Source: Pyrenochaeta sp. MPI-SDFR-AT-0127 (Eukaryota > Ascomycota > Dothideomycetes > Pleosporales > Cucurbitariaceae). Taken from it: a stretch of DNA of 64,000 nucleotides. The position numbers were made by a program, and so were the translations under genes. Of this stretch, positions 10,642-22,000 are shown one piece after another (the stretch's first letter is position 1; every line of letters begins with the position of its first letter). The stretch lies in the NCBI GenBank assembly GCA_020747015.1, contig JAGTJM010000002.1:620001-684000 (forward strand), read 5' to 3'. The notes beneath the pieces were generated by a model, which ran no database searches, was not told where the DNA came from, and was given only the letters and a program-made list of their open reading frames with translations.

Positions 10642-11778
10642 TTACATAGCGGCAAGATCGTTAAGCGCATAACTCAGTTCGTGACGAGCTTGGAGCTCGT
10701 CGATGTTGAGATGCGTTCGGTAGTGATGCGCAACAATTCTGACTGTTGCTCTGTATGTTGTGTACCTTCTCTAGTCAGCATGAGATCATCACGCCACCTC
10801 AAAGAGCGCTTACATAGACATCCTCGCCCTAACCCCGCCTGTACGTACAGGGCACTCTCCGAACCCTTCAAAAAATGCTTCACTTCCATCCGCGATGCCA
10901 CCGCTCATGAGTGGGTCACCCCAGATGACATTGGAGAAGCCTACAAGGCCAGTGACTTGCTTCGTGTTCTCGTCGATCAGTACATTGGTAGGATCGCAGA
11001 CATTCAGGGCTACGAGGCGTGGCTCGGTGACTTGATCCAGCATTTGTGCGTGCCTGCCGACATAGTACCGGATGCTATCGTAAGGGATGGTGACAAGCAT
11101 ATCCTCTGCATCACGCAGAACAGCCTCTAAGAGTGCGAGAAAGGCTTCGCGCCATGAGTTGCTTCCTTTGTTGGCAAAAACGCGGTGTGTCATTCCAAAC
11201 TGCGTTGCTGGAAGGGCAGTGAGAGTGCGAACATAGCCACCAAGTCTTCGGTCAATGTTACTACGTTCACTGGCTGTGAGATACGGTGACAGTTCGGAGA
11301 GCCGACGACCGGGAACACAGCTCATCATGAGAAAAGGGGTGCCTAGGGCTCCTCCATTGCCGTCGTACTTGATGACATGGGGCACTGGGATGTGAGTGTA
11401 TTCGTGGAGAGTTTCCAGAGTTTTGCGTTCGGTTTCTAGAAAATGCTTTTCATGGCGGAGAAGGCGGATGTTGTACGCTGGCGGGCACTTGAGTACGAGT
11501 GAGCTGCCATCTGCAAGCCTGGCAAGATAGACTTGGTGAAGGCGTCCTTGAAGAATTTCTGCTTGTTGAACCGTGATTTTAGGGGAGCGGAAGATGGTTT
11601 GAATGAGCTTCTGTATACTTGGAAAATCAGGCGGTGCAGAACAAGCCCGTGATGAAGCTGAAGATGAAGAGGATGATGATGATACGGTTGAAGAAGGGCG
11701 TACTGGCCGAACAGAATATGTGCCACGGGACATGGTGACGACGGGATAGACAGCAACATCTAGCGGGGGCAAGTGCAT
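10642..11778 (-). CDS. Aminoglycoside-phosphotransferase-like protein, probable pseudokinase
   Basis: Seen: exon 1 (11778-10814) and a small exon 2 (10768-10642) give 363 residues. The 45-bp intron uses acceptor CTAGAG, and the join restores the helical tail RYTTYRATVRIVAHHYRTHL. An APH-fold sequence begins around residue 55: Lys97 in LVLKCPP, glutamates in HEKHFLETE, then PHVIKYDGNGGALGTPFLMM and IWGDPLMSGG. The Brenner motif, normally HxD(x4)N, reads LNVCDPTN (258-265), so the catalytic Asp position is Val260 and the His position is Leu258. The metal-binding Asp of the DF[E/G] motif is Gly280 (VGFS). Asn265 is kept. Inference: phosphotransfer is unlikely and binding or scaffolding more plausible. 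The N-terminal 50 residues are Ser-rich; Met16 (11733) is an alternative start. Substrate unknown. Confidence 0.8.
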
Positions 11779-12970
11779 CTTGTAGGCTTTGTCTGGGACC
11801 GGTAACGTAGACGGGGCGGGAGATTAAGCGAGATCCAGACAGACAAGGCTTGAAGCTTGATGGTCTGCTGCATGTTAGGGCCGGCCCGTGGATTTAAACT
11901 GCGCTCATGTTGTGCAAAGGCCATCAAGGGCCAGATTTCTTTTCCTGTCTAGCAGCTCTATTTGATCTGAATGCTGCTTCATCGTGCCCGAAGTATCAGT
12001 GATACCAAAAGCAGTTCTATGTCAACCGAGGAAGGCCGAGTATCGCGAGATCAAGACGATGCTACCGATCACGGGGGGGTTTCCCCTAGCTACGCCAGAT
12101 GCATACACTTCCAATGCATTATCATGTGTCCAGAGGTCCCAGGCAGTAATGGGATGGTAGCCCTGGCCGCGCCACAAGACATATTAAAAGATATGTTCGC
12201 CTAAGTAGTTCATTCGTGTGGAGGAAAAGCAAATCACCATGCACCTTCGGGGCTGGTAAGTAAGCGCCGTATAACCAACGAATTGACGAACGAGGGCGGA
12301 TATCGTCATGGAAAGGGACGTGAGAGGCGTTAACCATGTTGGAGCGGCGCCCTGAGGTTCGTTAACGCACTCCAAATGCGGCTAGGTGCTCCGCGCGATT
12401 CGGCTATCACATGTTCTGATTGGGTACCTAACAGAGGGAACAAGGAGGACCGACATTCGACGCATCTGGCTGATGGGACATGGCGATGAAACCTGAGAGA
12501 CGGTGAGCGAGCGTGTGGACCCGGGTTTGGATCGCGAGAGCGAAGCGTGATGATCATCACAGGGGTTGTCATGGTTAAGCGGGACGAGTCCCTTCATTTG
12601 CTGTGTCGAACCACAACCTTTTGCCCAGGGTTCGCTTGCTAACGAGTTCCAAGCCATGGACACCTTGTCACCACCCTCCGTCTGACCCTGTGAAAAGTGG
12701 AGTTCCATGAATGCGCCATGCAGGCCTGAGTACGCGCCCGACAATTTGGAGACGAGCCGCAGTAGTGCGCTTAAAGTGTCAGGTCGCCCTTTGGCAGCTG
12801 TTGTGCCACCCTCCATTGTCAGACTCACTCCTTTTGCCATGTACGACCACACCTGAAAGCCACAATAGTCTCACTAGGAGGGTTCGTGATTTTCCGACAG
12901 TTATACGAGCTGAGCAAAGTAGCTAGGAGATTCCAATCCCATGCAAAGATCGGTCGCGTAAGCCCTTTGC
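11779..12970. other. Intergenic, no supported gene
   Basis: About 1.2 kb upstream of the kinase-like gene and beyond the 3' end of TAN1 (both minus strand). The promoter of the kinase-like gene should be at the left end. A 156-codon minus frame (12382-12852) is Ser/Pro/Gly-rich and unrecognised. Nothing else seen. Confidence 0.45.
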
Positions 12971-14234
12971 TCACACATCTGCTTGGATCTTGACATTGTC
13001 TTTGGACTCGGCGTCTTTGACGGGTATCGTCTGACGCAGCTCTTCGAGATTGAAACGCTTGAGCTTCTCAAAATCAGGCCCAACAACACTCATTCCCAAG
13101 ACATTCTATGTTTGTAAGCGTCTATCGCAGTTGGAATTTGCTGCAATGCAGTGACACGCGTGATCGGCACATGCAGAATCTTACCTTGTAGATCTCCACG
13201 AGGATGAGAAGATCATAGCCATTTAGGTCAACTTTGTGACCAGGGCCTACGGCAGCCGCGATAGATTTAATAACCTCATCTCTGGAGAACTCTTTGTTGT
13301 TACGTATTGATGGCCTTATCGCGAACTTCGAACATCGTGTATCAGCCAGTATACTTACACAACCGAGCCTCATAATCTACAATTATGCATATGCAGGGAA
13401 AAGAAACTCACCTTCTTCCCCGCTTGATCCGGTCCATGGAAGTGCGGAGCGAGAACCTGTTTTGCAACCGTCTCGAGTCCTTGAGCAGTGGCTTTCTCAT
13501 ATGCGGTAACAGGTGTGAGTCGTTTCACATAGCGAAGGTTTCTCGGCTGAGCACCATTTGCTATATCTTGGCATATTTGGTGAACGAACGAAACAGGTTC
13601 GATAGGCGAACGTGTTCGAAAGAAAATTACTGGTGGAAGTCAACATGGACCGCAATCAAATGGACTCCAAGTTCCATACAGCATTGAGTGTCGAGCTTGA
13701 CTGATGTGAACAGAGGCTTCGTAGCTGGCTTACGAATTTCGGCGAGCTCTTTGTTGATTTCTGCTTCGATATCACCCCCGTCAGAATCATCATCATCGAC
13801 TGACTCTCCGTTGCTCGTTCCGTACAACTTAGTAGCATACTTCAATCCATTAGCTAGTGCATCAGGGTCCAGGGCCGGCCCCGAACATGCAAAGAAAACC
13901 ACTGACCTCCTGGAATAGGTCCCGTAGGTCACCAATGGATTTCGCTTCCTTCTTCATGGCACATGTAGCCCATATCCCCATATCGCCGGGTTGTATGGCG
14001 CGGGGATCCGCCCTCCTGCGGGGCATATCCCAATTCTTTTTACCCTGACTCCGGAATAAGCTTGATAAGACTCACCGCAGCTGCAGTGCGAGAACGGAGC
14101 TGCAAGTCCAGAGCATCACGCTCCGATGGAATTTTGGCTGCGGCAGGGCGAAAGGAACTTACCCTGGCTTTCTTGTTGTCGCCCTCATGTCGCTGGTCCG
14201 GCTCAGCCTTTCGCTTTGTCCCCGGATTATCCAT
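12971..14234 (-). CDS. tan1: tRNA acetylation adaptor TAN1 (THUMP domain)
   Basis: Seen: six exons (14234-14163, 14044-13907, 13839-13680, 13629-13412, 13325-13185, 13105-12971) give 287 residues with every phase closing. Signatures in order: a basic N-terminus (GTKRKAEPDQ...KKAR), KKNWDMPRRR, PGDMGIWATCAMKKE, DLFQEYATKLYG built across an intron, an acidic linker (DDDDSDGGD), RYVKRLTPVTA, then the THUMP core KFAIRPSIRNNKEF, KVDLNGYDLLILVEIYKNVLG and VVGPDFEKLKRFNLEEL. Known: Tan1 (THUMPD1) binds tRNA and enables Kre33/NAT10 to form N4-acetylcytidine at position 12 of tRNA-Ser and tRNA-Leu. It is expected to act in the nucleus. Six exons in under 1.3 kb is intron-dense. High confidence. Confidence 0.92.
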
Positions 14235-15344
14235 TTTCGGATTCCAAATAATTGAGTAGTCGTGATGTGATGAGGTGCTGGTGTGCTGGCTGTGGTGCGA
14301 CAGAGCATTGCGAGAACGCCGGAAGTGAAGAGAAATTAGTCCATTTTCGCTTAGCGCAGCCGCTTCTCTGGCAGGTGCCTGGACAATAACATCATTCTGT
14401 CAACAACCTTTGCGCACCAACCTTTCGCGTTTGTCTCCCCATCTCACACAGCTTGCGCCGAGAACCAGCGCCATGGGCCCCAAAAGCATAACAGCGATCT
14501 CGATGATCTCGCACAGATGTGATCTGAACCTTATGCTTTTTGTCGATCAAGTCCTACCACAAGGTGATCCAAGGTACTGGAACCTTTGGATATCCGTTAC
14601 TGATTCTCCCCACGATGCTGCAAGTCCCACGTTAGGCGTTGGCTAGATCAAAGCCATATCGGACCACGGACGCTGTCAGATGCGAAATACCGCCTCTCAA
14701 GCTGCCAATTTGTGTTACGAGACACTCGGGCGCTCGGAGATGGCTTGCTCGTGGATCTTGGTTCCTTTTCCTTTTGCTACAACACCACCGAGGGTGTAAC
14801 TGCGAGAATCGCCACAGTTTGAAGGAGGGGAGCCAAGCTATGATTGTGATAAAAACAAAGATTATGTGACTACCCAAATCATGCCAGACAGCCTCCACAG
14901 CATCATAATGTACGAGGCACAGCGTTAAGCTAGTATCCTGTTGATTTGATATATTTAGAACAAGTACCAGACATGATAGTGAGGCAACTAATAGTATTTT
15001 CATAGTGAGAGACCGATTGGGCGGCGACGGAGACAGTGAAGAAGGAAACAGTCTGAATGGGTGTACTTTTAGCAAAGCATATTATCATCCTCGTCACGAA
15101 TGAAGCCTTGTTAACTCCTATCAAGAGCATACGTCATGTAAAGGGATACAACCACATATTTGTGCAAGACGAGAATGTGATGGGGACTTCACAAGTGTCA
15201 AAAGGAGAAGTCCCGGCAAATGGTACATGTGTTTTGCCTTACAAAGACATATGTCTGCCACGGCAGATAGTCTGAACCGATCGATACGGAAGGTGGGCAA
15301 TCGCTACGTTGATCAACAACAACTTATGTACAAATACCCTGCTC
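14235..15344. other. Intergenic between tan1 and mtf1
   Basis: About 1.1 kb holding the tan1 promoter and the 3' flank of mtf1 (same strand). A minus-strand frame from 15003 to 14632 starts with a hydrophobic stretch resembling a signal peptide, but it ends in a basic tail with no other support. No gene is asserted. Confidence 0.45.
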
Positions 15345-17412
15345 TCAAGAAACCCTCCCCACGTAGCCTTGGGCTGCCCCCTTGTGCCTGAAGTACTTAT
15401 TGTGATCACTTCCCGGCGCCTTGAACGGCCATTCCCTATACGCAGCCACAAGCTCCTCGATCATTTCCATTGTCAACATCCTCACCCGAAGATGATGCAT
15501 TTGTAATCTCCCTCCTCTCTTCGGATCCTTGAGCGAAGGGCAATCCTTAATGATATCTGACAACCCGTGTTGCATTTTGTCCAGAGAGAGGTTGATAGCC
15601 ATTGCTGGCTGACTATATAGACCGAAGACGAAGTCCTGCGCCCATTCGAGCCAGTCAGGGTCCTGGGAGGGGGCGTTTGGAATGGGCTCAGAGGAAATCA
15701 AGGAAAGGCGATTCTGCGGCCATACTTCAGAAGGTGACATGATGAGGGGTTCGAAGGGACGGTGGTCCCACTGGAGACGAGGATAAGGGGGGGTGCGAAT
15801 AGCCAGGCGATCGTCGATTTCTGCGAGCGGGGCGGAGCTATAATTGGGTGCGATATGGTCAACCCCGTGCTGCCATGAATCGTCTAAGTTTTTAAGCCTT
15901 TGCATCGACGCGTCTTTTTCTGGACCATCTTCCATATCGATAATCTTGCACTCAAGGAGGTACATCTCCTCTCCAATGTCAGCCAGTGCCTCAACTTCTC
16001 CTTTGACTTTGGCTATGTTTAATAACATGGAGCGTCTTTTGAAGAAGCTGATTACTGGCTCTTTCGCGGGATGGCCACTGAGGCTAGGTCTTGGCGCTGT
16101 TGATTTTCCTAGTGCCATAATCCACCGCTCAAAGTGGATATCAGGGTATTCGCGCAGCAGCAGCTTTCCTTGTTCGCAATGCTCAATGAAGCTCTCTGGA
16201 AGCAATCCGACTGTCGAATTGCCTGCCATCTGCTGGTCGTGCAGAAAATTTTGTATGTAAAAGCTGCGGCTGATCCCAGTCCCGTTAGAGGCCTTCTCAA
16301 TCTCTTCAGCGAAGTCATGGATATTCTGGCGTCGATGTTGCGGAAGTGTCATGCCTGTTTCTCTTCCCCTTTTCAAGGCGTGAATCGTGCTCTCAATCTC
16401 GTACTGTGGCTCACGACCGGTAGATCCTCGGCCAATTTTCCGGTGAGTGCGTTCCGCATTCACAATTACGTTCATCTTGTGTGTCATCTCCAAAAAGCGG
16501 TTGGCTTTCTGCATACCCGCCACCGACTCTGCAATCATGGGACTAAAGTCGTCGTGCTGTACCCAGAACAATGTCCGTACCAAGCCATATGCATGAAATA
16601 GGTCATTTGAGGGTGCAGCGGCAGCAAAATGGTAGAACAACTGCTTCGCCATTGAGTCGAAGCCCAGTCCTGGGAGTCTGGGGTCCCATACAAGCGAGCC
16701 GATCACCAGCAGCGTATTATTGGGCTCCTGAGCTCTAGGATGTTGCGGATCTCGCGGAGTTTGGTGTGGAAAGGCGCCCTCGTTGACCATTGTCCGGTAC
16801 GTATCTAGGTCGCATGGGTCTTTCACGACTAGCGAGTATTTCGAGTCGGGTGCGTCGAGAAGAGGGGCTAGGAAGGTTTCAAACTTCTCATATCGCGGTT
16901 CGAGGAGGACATGGCTTCGTGGTTGCAGAAATTCGTGAATCTTTTGTGACCACAGCCCTGCGCCGGGATTGATGTCGAGGATGTCGCAACCTTTATATTG
17001 CTCTAATGTGTGTCCAATGTATTTGATCACATCGTCTGATGAGTCTTCATATTAGCATTGCATCCACTAGAATGTCTACACCTTCGGGACTTGACGTACC
17101 GCACAGATCTGGACTTACAATTTGTGTTCTAACATGAACACCAGACCATGTTGATGAAGCAGAAGTCAAGGAACGCTTCCTCGCCGCCTTCTTTGGTTCA
17201 AGACTCGGGTGTATGGCCTCATTCAGAGCTGAGGTCAAGGGGTATTTCTCATTTGTCTGTAGCCTTTCCGCAGTCCAATGGTCTTTTGAACCTTTTTGGC
17301 GGCCAACATTGCGGCCATGAACGATCGTCGCAAAGCGTACTTGCGTCCAGGGTGATACCAATGCACTAGATCGACAGATTATTCGCGATAGCGAAGGGCG
17401 TATGCAAATCAT
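15345..17412 (-). CDS. mtf1: Mitochondrial transcription factor 1 (rRNA dimethyladenosine-transferase-like fold)
   Basis: Seen: exon 1 17412-17100 and exon 2 17035-15345, phase 1, give 667 residues. The intron has branch GCTAATA and acceptor CATCAG. The chosen start yields a typical mitochondrial presequence (MICIRPSLSRIICRSSALVS, Arg/Ser-rich, no acids). An upstream in-frame start at 17478 would prepend an acidic, Cys-rich leader and is less likely. The SAM-binding-like glycine motif DILDINPGAGLWS lies at about 122-134 and the second-strand acidic HVLLEPR follows. The C-terminal half (WAQDFVFGLYSQP, MLTMEMIEELVAAYREWPF) is conserved-looking and helical. Known: Mtf1/TFB proteins derive from KsgA/Dim1 methyltransferases and open mitochondrial promoters with the phage-type RNA polymerase. 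At 667 residues it is about twice the yeast length, the extra being C-terminal. A methyltransferase role cannot be excluded. Confidence 0.78.
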
Positions 17413-17735
17413 GAAGGCGTGTGATAAGATATCGCAATTGTTCTCGCAGATGCTGAAGCTTTCGCCGCGGGAATCCAAGCCGTTTTCAGGTAGCGCGCTT
17501 TGTGCTCATGACGCTGCACGTGCCCACGCGTTTGAGCATCTTGCCCATCATCTTGAACAAGAATCAGGACGCGATGTTTTGAGAAAATTATTGTGCTTTG
17601 CCTATAATTAGCTAATGCGAGCAATTCTTCAATAATGATGTTCGCATGCCCATATTAGGCAGGTGAAATCGGCCAGCAGGGCCCACAATGACGATAGGAA
17701 ATGTAGAAGCAATATACAACGTCTTCTTCACCACA
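17413..17735. promoter_or_regulatory. Divergent promoter mtf1 / amadoriase
   Basis: About 320 bp between the inferred start codons of two oppositely transcribed genes. Alternative upstream ATGs exist on both sides (17478 minus, 17688 plus), so part of it may be translated. No specific site recognised. Confidence 0.45.
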
Positions 17736-19086
17736 ATGGGTCAGCCTGATAGTAACATCTTGATCATCGGAGCAGGAACATGGGGCTTCTCCATAGCCTT
17801 AGAGCTAGCTCGCCGAGGTCACACAGGGATTAAAGTACTTGATGGATGCTCTTTCCCATCAGCCATTTCCGCAGGTAACGACTTGAACAAAATAGCTGAA
17901 GTAGGTAAAATAGAACTTGATTTGCTCCACTTATGCATCTTTAAACTGATATATACTAGCAAAGAAGCCGTCCGACTCCGACACAGATGAAGCCTACTTC
18001 TGGAACCATGTCTCCCAAGTTTCAATGCGCGCTTGGAATCACGATCCTCTCTTCAAACCATTCTACCATGAAACAGGCTTTATTATGGCCGCTGTGAGCG
18101 ATAAAGCATATGTACGCTGTTTGGAATATGCAGAAAGCGAAAATGCTGATTTGAGACCGTTGAACACGAAGGAACAGTTTCAGAAGACAATGCCTGACGG
18201 TGTGCTGCAGGGTGACTTCCCAGGCTGGCGCGGGTTCTGGAAAAGGAGTGGAGCAGGATGGGTGTTTGCGAGCGGCACTATGCGAGCTATGTATGACGAA
18301 GCTTCAAGGTTAGGGGTACAATTTGTGACAGGTGACCCGTTTGGACGGGTAGGTGAGCTCTTATACTCCTACAAATCAGGTACAGCCATTGGTGCCAGAA
18401 CCACAGACGGTATTCAGCACATAGCAACACATGTCTTCCTCGCAGCCGGCGCGAATAGCGATCAGCTTCTTGACTTTAAGAAGCAGCTCCGCCCTACAGC
18501 ATGGACACTAGCGCACCTGCCTCTCTCGACTGAGGAAACCCAAAGATATGTGAATCTTCCAGTTCTCTATGGTGTTGATCGCGGCTTCTTCATTGAGCCA
18601 GACGTCGAAAGCCACGAGATTAAGATCTGTGATGAGCATCCCGGATATCTAAACCCTGTCAATAGCGACAATGGCGAGTGGCGCTCCGTTCCTTTCTCGT
18701 GCCATCAGATACCTAGAAAAGCAGAACCACGCATGCGCTGCTTCCTCTCTGAGACCATGCCACAGTTTGCGAATCGCAAGTTTAGTTCCACCCGTATATG
18801 TTGGGACGCGGATACCGAGGATCGCATCTTTCTCATCGACAAACATCCCACATATCATAATCTTATTATGGCTGTCGGCGGCTCAGGGAACGGATTCATG
18901 GCATGCCCCGCTATAGGTGTTCTAGTAGCGAATCTTTTCGAAGGTAAGAGTGGGGGAAGACTTAGGAACATGATGCGATGGCGCCCTGAGAGGAGTGTGG
19001 ACAGAGATTGGTGGGATACACAGGATCGATATGGTGCTGAAGGCAAAGTCATGGACTTTCGTGAGGTAGAAGATTGGACGTCGTGA
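17736..19086 (+). CDS. Fructosyl amino acid oxidase (amadoriase), FAD-dependent
   Basis: Seen: exon 1 17736-17904, a 55-bp intron, exon 2 17960-19086, giving 431 residues. The N-terminal dinucleotide-binding motif NILIIGAGTWGFSIALELARR has GxGxxG at 12-17. It is followed by the family box FPSAISAGNDLNKIAEVAK. Near the C-terminus RICWDADTEDRIFLID places Cys337 where family members bind FAD covalently, followed by AVGGSGNGF. Known: amadoriases oxidise fructosyl amines to glucosone, amino acid and H2O2. Differences: GGSGHGF is usual, here Asn replaces His; and the C-terminus ends EDWTS rather than the SKL-type peroxisomal signal common in the family, hinting at a cytosolic location. Start choice: Met at 17736 gives the normal length; the upstream ATG at 17688 would add 16 residues. 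Confidence 0.85.
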
Positions 19087-22000
19087 TATAATCTCGGTGT
19101 TACTTCAGCGTGTAACGTGTAAACAAGCTTGTTTCTGTGGCGGTAGTGATAAGTACTCAATGGCTGGTTCGCGTTCGGAAAAGGAGGTTTGAGGTGAAGG
19201 AGCAATTTGGAGGAGCGTGGTGCTGGAAAGGATGACGAGCGCGTAAATGCTGCGCGTCCAGTCAATATCGAAGTTTGATTCACATCTGTGCAAAGTCCAT
19301 GCAACGAAGCCTGAATCATTCGCACTACGCACCCTCATGGGGACGACTGCTTGTCAGATAGAGCTGGCTGATTGGAGACCTCATCCCATTCAGTGTCGAA
19401 ACATGGCCCTGACCATGAGATAGAGAAGACATCTGTACTGACAAAGGAATGTGATAGAAAACCTCTGAGGGGTGGATACGCCATGTCGTCGCAAACCATA
19501 ATTTAGTCACTCAGCTGCACCAGCACTTGACACGAATGCTCTTCCTGGACTGTCTCTACACGTGTCTGTCATATTTGCTTTGCGATGCCATGTCATCCTG
19601 GACCCATGGCTGTGCAATTAAGGCGTGCTGTTTTGCAATCTACCGGATGCGTGAGGATACGTTTGTTCAACAACACAGTGCAAATCGAGATCTCTAATAC
19701 ACGCACGAAATTCTGCGAGGCCATTTGTCCAGTAGCGATTGCTAGGCTACTTGATGGGGAGATTGAGCATGTGAAACTGCCATGTCCATAAAGTTTAGGG
19801 GATGAGGCTGTGTGGGCAGGGCGGACACCGCCTCGTTTCATCACGCTCCTTCGTGGAAAGGTGCTTGTTGACTCTGTAAAATCCAAATATAGTCCTTCTG
19901 CATCCATGGAGCTTGGGCGACGTCAAAGTCGGCGACATTTTAGTGTGGACATCTGTCGTGGAGCGTTCAGAGACAAAATCCCCGTCGCGGGATGAAGGAG
20001 TGCATGACGATCAAACTTTTGAAGGATGCGTAACCTAGACAAGAATCTCTCAAAGCTCTCGGCAAGTGTATGTCATTATGTCAGGTTTCTCAGTCCGAAG
20101 TGCCCGAAGTTGTTGGAGTCATACCATGGTCGTCATTCGAACCATCAACTTGCTTCTGCACGCTGCAGTAGTCATGAAGTTGGACATGGCTCCGCGAAAT
20201 CGATTGAATCTACCAGGATGAAATGTAGGCGCCGCCCACAAGTGGTGAGTTCTACGCGCCGATCGCACATGTGCTACCAACACCCAACAACTAGTTGCAT
20301 GCGCAGCCCCGTGAGAAAGACAAACCTCTATAGACTTGTAATAGCCCCATAGTGCTAAACAGGAGGCCTGATGATTTGGGTGACTTAGGCGAAGTGTCGG
20401 TGATGGGTATGAAAGCACAACGAGTGATGTGATCGCCATAGCATTCATGAAGTAAGTAAACCCCAAGGAGCCGGGTGGCGCTGGATCAGGTCTGTACTCT
20501 GAAGTGACCCACGCGGCGGCTCTAAACTCAGGCGACTCAGCCCACAACAGAGTCTAAAGTGATGAAGGTCGAAAGGTGCCACGAGCAGTCTTCTGTCGGC
20601 CCCCATGAAGCGCTGTAGTTATTGCGATGTGTTGGAGTCTCGGGCTTTGGCCTTGGAACACTAAGGAATGGAAGCCTGTTGACGATGACTGGGTATCGAC
20701 ACGGTTGAGTGTGAGTCAATTTGGCCCAGTGACTGGCACGCAACGTCCTGCTCAATGATGCCCAATCTTGGACTTCAGAGTCACGGGCATCAAGTGCCGA
20801 AGTTCTCTCCTGTGCTGCCCTGCCTGACCAGAGCCTGGTGACGCACTTTGATGTCTAGCCGCCCACAGAATCAAGCAGGTGCGGGCATGGCAATCGCCAA
20901 TGGAGCTCAACACTTGACCTCCACACACCAACTCCCCGCCCCCAATCTTTAGCCATTACTCGTTTCTTATTGACCCCATGAATGTCCCTTGACAATGCAG
21001 TAATTTGGCCGACCCGCAAGGTATGCCCATTTATTTCGGCAAGTCGCACCCCAGGCGAGTCTATGATCAGACACGAGGCAGACATTCACTCAGCGCCGGA
21101 TTTGGATCAGATACTTGCTTTATCGAAGGGACGCGCTTTACAGGAGCATACAGTCGTGCAGGAGGAGCTTCTTCCGAAAAAGGCCGTGGCTGAAGCAGAC
21201 TCCTTTCGCGAAGACGCCAGCTGCTGGACCCGCCACATCCAGCACTACAACTGCTCCTTGGGATACGTCCCCCACGGCAAAGCAGTTTTGTCGTAGCGCT
21301 GCATGTATGGCCTGGGAGGACTTCTATCGACAGCGTCATTTTATAGTTTGACAGTCTGTGCCTCGCGTCGCGTCGCGAAGCTCGTTTGTTCCAACTTCTG
21401 TGACTTGAGCTCCAGAGTGACCACAGTACACGATTCTTCAAAGCTCTATAGTACCAATTCTGAGGTCGTGCGCATGGCTCGCTCTCCATGTGCGGCCGTA
21501 GAATGGGGAAACAACAGAGACACTGCGTCCGAGACCGAATCGGAGGAAGCTCTCTTGTCACACGACATACACGAAACTCGTCTAGCTTAAGCGCACACTA
21601 CAGCTCTATAGACATGCTTTACAGCAGGTTTAGCCGCTTTGGATCCCGGCGCTTTGGCAATTCGCATGGGCAGTGATCAACGACTGGAACCGGTCGGTCC
21701 ATTCGCGACCTTGTTGGCCATGTTCCTTCCTTCGCTCTCTCGCCATGTCGAGTGCAGTAGTGGTCGGCGCCTGGTACGGAACTATTCGACAACGACGATC
21801 CCTGATTTGAAATGCAATCAAACCATCATCACAAGCTCTCACATACATCGCACACTATAGTCTTGGCGAACGCGGGTCACCCTCGAAAGGTTGACGTTGT
21901 TTAGTGGCGGTCGGTCCTCGGCGCAATCAAGCATACGAAGGCAGGCAGGTGGCAGTTACAGGACGACGGACATTCTCGATGCTTGAAACGTCTCTGACAT

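Noticed and set aside
12382..12852. 156-codon minus-strand frame
   Set aside because: Ser/Gly/Pro-heavy, no recognisable feature; probably promoter DNA of the kinase-like gene.
14632..15003. Possible small secreted protein on the minus strand (hydrophobic start MKILLVASLSCLVLVLNIS)
   Set aside because: Only two cysteines follow soon after the leader, a second hydrophobic stretch and a basic tail follow, and there is no splice or family support.
17413..17478. Extended N-terminus of Mtf1 from an upstream ATG
   Set aside because: It would put an acidic, Cys-rich segment before a textbook mitochondrial presequence; the internal Met at 17412 fits better.
21067..21561. 164-codon minus-strand frame
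   Set aside because: Arg/Ser/Cys-rich low-information sequence overlapping several other frames; no homology signal.
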